A stretch of 64,000 nt of DNA from Bacteroidota bacterium (lineage in GTDB: Bacteria > Bacteroidota > Bacteroidia > Chitinophagales > LD1), in assembly GCA_018267365.1 (NCBI GenBank), contig JAFDYQ010000017.1:18664-82663 (forward strand). The letters are read 5' to 3'. The notes under the pieces are model-generated. The model worked only from the letters and a program-made list of their open reading frames with translations, was not told where the DNA came from and ran no database searches. Position numbers and translations under genes: made by a program. Positions 61,952 through 64,000 of the stretch are shown one piece after another (the stretch's first letter is position 1; every line of letters begins with the position of its first letter).

Positions 61952-63625
61952 GTGCGTCACTACCGTCCATATCGCATACTGCTCACCTGCCTCGCATGCT
62001 GCCTCACTATGGCGCTCACTGCCCAGCAGGCAGATCAGGCCCCGCCTGCCGCACCTGCCCCTGCGCCCGAGCAGGCCGACTCAAATCAGGAGGTGCGCGA
62101 GGTAGAGATACTCAATGCAGACAAACTCCACTTTGAGCAGCAGGGAGACAAGAAGATGACCCGCCTGGTAGGCAATGTGGCCATGAAGCAGGACCAGGTA
62201 CTCATGTACTGTGACAGCGCCCTGCTGGATAAGCAGGACAACAAGATGGAGGCCTGGGGCCACGTACACATAGAAAACGATACCGTCAATGCCTACTCCA
62301 ACTATCTCAACTATGACAGCAAGGCCAAACTCCTCATCCTGCGTGACCATGCCTGGCTCACTGATAGCAAGGCAAAGATCATAGCAGATGAGATCTTTTA
62401 TAAAACCAAAGAAAAAATAGCTTACTACCTGACCGGTGGCCATGTCTACCGGGAGAAGTCCGTCATCACGAGCCGCTTCGGCTATTATTATACCAAAGGC
62501 TCCGAGGTCTATTTCAATAAAGATGTAGACATCACCGATCCTGACTATCATCTCACATCAGACACACTGAAGTATAACACTACTACAGACATTGCCACCT
62601 TCTTTGGCAATACGACCATTTACAATAAGTCCAGCCGCATCTTTTGTGACAATGGCTGGTTTGATACCAGGCAGAGCATCGGTTCCTTTGGTGTGCATAC
62701 ACGCATATATGATGGTGCGCAGGTGCTCACTTCAGACAGCCTCTACTTTGAGCGCAAGATCGGTTTCGGTCAGGCTTACAAAAGTTTTCACTGGCGCGAT
62801 ACATCCATGGATTTTGAGCTGGTAGGCCGTCGTGGTGAGTACACGGAGACACTCTCCAGGGTCCGCGCCTGGGACCATGCCTTCCTGCTCAATCGGATGG
62901 AGACTGACTCACTCTTTATGAGCGGCGATACGCTGCGCTCGCAGTATACCTCTGAGACAGACACTACGCGTCTCTTCTTTGTGTATCATCACATGAAGAT
63001 GTTTATGCGCGATATGCAGGGGGCCTGCGACTCTATGAAGTATTCCTTTGCAGACTCCACCTTCCGCATGTATTATAAACCCATCCTCTGGGCAGACACC
63101 ACACAGATGACCGGCGATACGATCTTCCTCACGGTCAAGCATCGTAAGGCAGACCAGCTCTATCTGCGCAGCAATGCCTTTATCATCATGCCCTCCGGGC
63201 GAAAGTACTACGACCAGATCAAAGGCAAGAATATCTATGGCTATTTCAAAGACAATGCCCTCGACAGGATGTTTGTAGATGGCAATGCCGAGAGCCTCTA
63301 CTATGGCAAGGACGAGAAGAACAAATACCTCGGTGCCAATCACGCCACCTGCGTCAGCATGTGGATGTACTTCAAAGACAAAAAGGTCAGGAGCGTCACC
63401 TTTATACAGAAACCGGATGCCGTCTTCACCCCTCTGCGGATGATGACAGACGATGACCGCAAACTCAAAGGCTTCTTATGGCAGATAGACCGCCGCCCGC
63501 AGAGCCGCGAGGAAATCATGGGCATAGCTCCTGCCGGGCACTCATCCCCGCCCCCAGCCTCCACCGGTCAGCCTCACTCCACCTCACCACGCACCACTGC
63601 TCCACAGACCAAGCCGAAGCTGTAA
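61952..63625 (+). CDS. OstA-like periplasmic protein (LptA/LptC-like)
   Basis: About 557 residues from the GTG at 61952, followed by a signal peptide (RILLTCLACCLTMALTAQ). The open frame reaches back into the MCE gene (61814), but that part has no signal and is unlikely. The bulk consists of OstA beta-jellyroll repeats (ADKLHFEQQGDKKMTRLVGNVAMKQ, VHIENDTVNAYSNYLNYDSKAK) that form an LPS-conducting groove. It is probably the periplasmic partner of the LptD encoded 3.6 kb upstream. The C-terminus is Pro/Ser-rich. Confidence 0.85.
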   Translation: MRHYRPYRILLTCLACCLTMALTAQQADQAPPAAPAPAPEQADSNQEVREVEILNADKLHFEQQGDKKMTRLVGNVAMKQDQVLMYCDSALLDKQDNKMEAWGHVHIENDTVNAYSNYLNYDSKAKLLILRDHAWLTDSKAKIIADEIFYKTKEKIAYYLTGGHVYREKSVITSRFGYYYTKGSEVYFNKDVDITDPDYHLTSDTLKYNTTTDIATFFGNTTIYNKSSRIFCDNGWFDTRQSIGSFGVHTRIYDGAQVLTSDSLYFERKIGFGQAYKSFHWRDTSMDFELVGRRGEYTETLSRVRAWDHAFLLNRMETDSLFMSGDTLRSQYTSETDTTRLFFVYHHMKMFMRDMQGACDSMKYSFADSTFRMYYKPILWADTTQMTGDTIFLTVKHRKADQLYLRSNAFIIMPSGRKYYDQIKGKNIYGYFKDNALDRMFVDGNAESLYYGKDEKNKYLGANHATCVSMWMYFKDKKVRSVTFIQKPDAVFTPLRMMTDDDRKLKGFLWQIDRRPQSREEIMGIAPAGHSSPPPASTGQPHSTSPRTTAPQTKPKL

Positions 63626-63742
63626 GCTGGCCCCCTCCGGTTCAAATTCAATTTATCCTGTATATTTATCCTTGGCCTTTGGGCTTCATTCTCTCAGCAG
63701 ATTCCGTGTGAGTAACTCTCCCCACCACAATCAAGCCTTGTG

Positions 63743-63773
63743 AACATCTCTGTTGTAAAAAGATGTCTTTTTT
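63743..63773 (+). terminator. Weak intrinsic terminator after the OstA-like gene
   Basis: ACATCT (63744-63749) pairs with AGATGT (63761-63766), with an 11-nt loop, followed by CTTTTTT. It lies about 118 nt after the stop, so it is only moderately likely to be used. Confidence 0.5.
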
Positions 63774-63853
63774 GCAGACCTTTGCCCTATCACCGCGCAG
63801 CTATTCATTCACTGCCTTTACCTATGGATCTCTCCGTGGTTAGTTGTAATCTG

Positions 63854-63910
63854 TATTCATTCTGAGTTATTCATAGCATTCAGTAAATTCTGATTCAGAC
63901 GTTGTATTAG
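63854..63910 (+). repeat. ATTCTGA/TTATTCATA element, copy 2
   Basis: TATTCATTCTGAGTTATTCA, then TAGCATTCAGTAAATTCTG and ATTAGCCCT at the 3' end. It matches the element upstream of the GH27 gene (53379) and again precedes a plus-strand start codon. Confidence 0.7.
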
Positions 63911-63940
63911 CCCTCTCCTTCGGAGAGGGTTGGGAGAGGT
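63911..63940. repeat. Palindromic intergenic repeat, copy D (partial)
   Basis: CCCTCTCC TTC GGAGAGGG forms an 8-bp hairpin, followed by TTGGGAGAGGTG. Same hairpin type as copies A and C, without the GATGCCGAAAGGC part. Confidence 0.6.
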
Positions 63941-63970
63941 GTCTTTTATTCACTCTAAATATATATACCT

Positions 63971-64000
63971 ATGTCCGCACCAGCAGGCAACACCAACGCG
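63971..64000 (+). CDS. 5' fragment of an unidentified gene
   Basis: The ATG at 63971 begins MSAPAGNTNA and the frame is open to the window end. Ten residues are not enough for a family assignment. Similar openings occur in some phage packaging and hypothetical proteins, but that is a weak hint. Confidence 0.4.
   Translation, partial: MSAPAGNTNA

Larger units (their letters stand above)
63626..63970. other. Non-coding region at the right end
   Basis: 345 bp without a credible gene. It contains a weak intrinsic terminator (63743-63773), the ~39-bp ATTCTGA element copy 2 (63854-63910) and a palindromic CCCTCTCC/GGAGAGGG repeat (63911-63930). Confidence 0.7.

Noticed and set aside
1..64000. CRISPR arrays, tRNA or rRNA genes, transposases
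   Set aside because: I looked in the intergenic regions on both strands and saw no spaced direct repeats, cloverleaf-like sequences or transposase motifs. The regular repeat at 55418 has no spacers. A tRNA scan would be needed to exclude a missed tRNA.

Overview
The window looks like chromosomal DNA of a Bacteroidota member, most likely Chitinophagales/Chitinophagaceae-like, with roughly balanced GC. The reasons are: three large secreted proteins ending in a type IX secretion (T9SS/Por) C-terminal sorting domain; a Bacteroidota-style LptD plus OstA-like pair; a DUF5686/carboxypeptidase-regulatory outer-membrane protein; LytS/LytTR and Crp/Fnr regulators of Bacteroidota type; and TAnnTTTG -7 promoter boxes in front of several genes. 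I see no rRNA, tRNA, CRISPR array, transposase or complete prophage.

Layout. 1-4.7 kb: tail of a glycerophosphodiester phosphodiesterase, an exported endonuclease/exonuclease/phosphatase (EEP) phosphodiesterase, a methyltransferase, then an overlapping operon of fatty acid desaturase, START-domain protein and HMA/AraC regulator, followed by a small metallothionein-like gene with its own promoter and terminator. 4.7-9.3 kb (minus strand): thioredoxin-like protein, GNAT-nitrilase fusion, tandem universal stress protein with a perfect Fnr-like operator, and a Crp/Fnr regulator. 9.4-12.4 kb: a T9SS protein with NHL repeats and dockerin- and cohesin-like parts. 12.9-18.5 kb: release factor 3, membrane proteins (with a duplicated gene tail), ferritin, YihY protein and an AHSA1 protein. 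18.6-24.8 kb: small hypotheticals, MelB-type transporter, GT-C glycosyltransferase, YceI protein, DUF6886-like protein and a T9SS M23 peptidase. 24.8-31.5 kb (minus): ECF42-type sigma factor with two YCII/DGPF proteins, cytochrome P450, TPR histidine kinase and BamA/TamA-like barrel. 31.7-35.6 kb (plus): LytS/LytR pair, chromate transporter and exported Gly-rich protein. 35.8-40.6 kb: a 1578-residue Cys-rich T9SS adhesin. 40.7-50 kb: oxidoreductases, lipoproteins, BKACE and enoyl-CoA hydratase family enzymes, an AT-rich BRCT gene, and phenylalanine 4-monooxygenase. 50.7-63.6 kb: DUF5686 protein, GH27 alpha-galactosidase, TMEM175-like channel, and an envelope cluster (LptD, amidase, MCE/MlaD-like, OstA-like).

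The most interesting observation is upstream of the phenylalanine hydroxylase gene on the minus strand. A 21-codon open frame with five consecutive Tyr codons is followed by an intrinsic terminator ending just before the gene. Its Gly-Gly codons can pair with the 5' arm of the terminator. This is the architecture of a ribosome-mediated attenuator sensing tyrosine, which would make the Phe-to-Tyr enzyme a tyrosine-biosynthesis gene in this organism.

Other leads are a TTGAC-N4-GTCAA operator placed about -41.5 from the inferred start of the universal stress gene, a 54-bp duplicated gene tail whose differences are silent or conservative, and several families of intergenic repeats shared between distant loci (12.4, 50.3, 55.4, 60.3 and 63.9 kb). 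Gene starts were judged by eye. Functions rest on recognised motifs and families, not on database searches.
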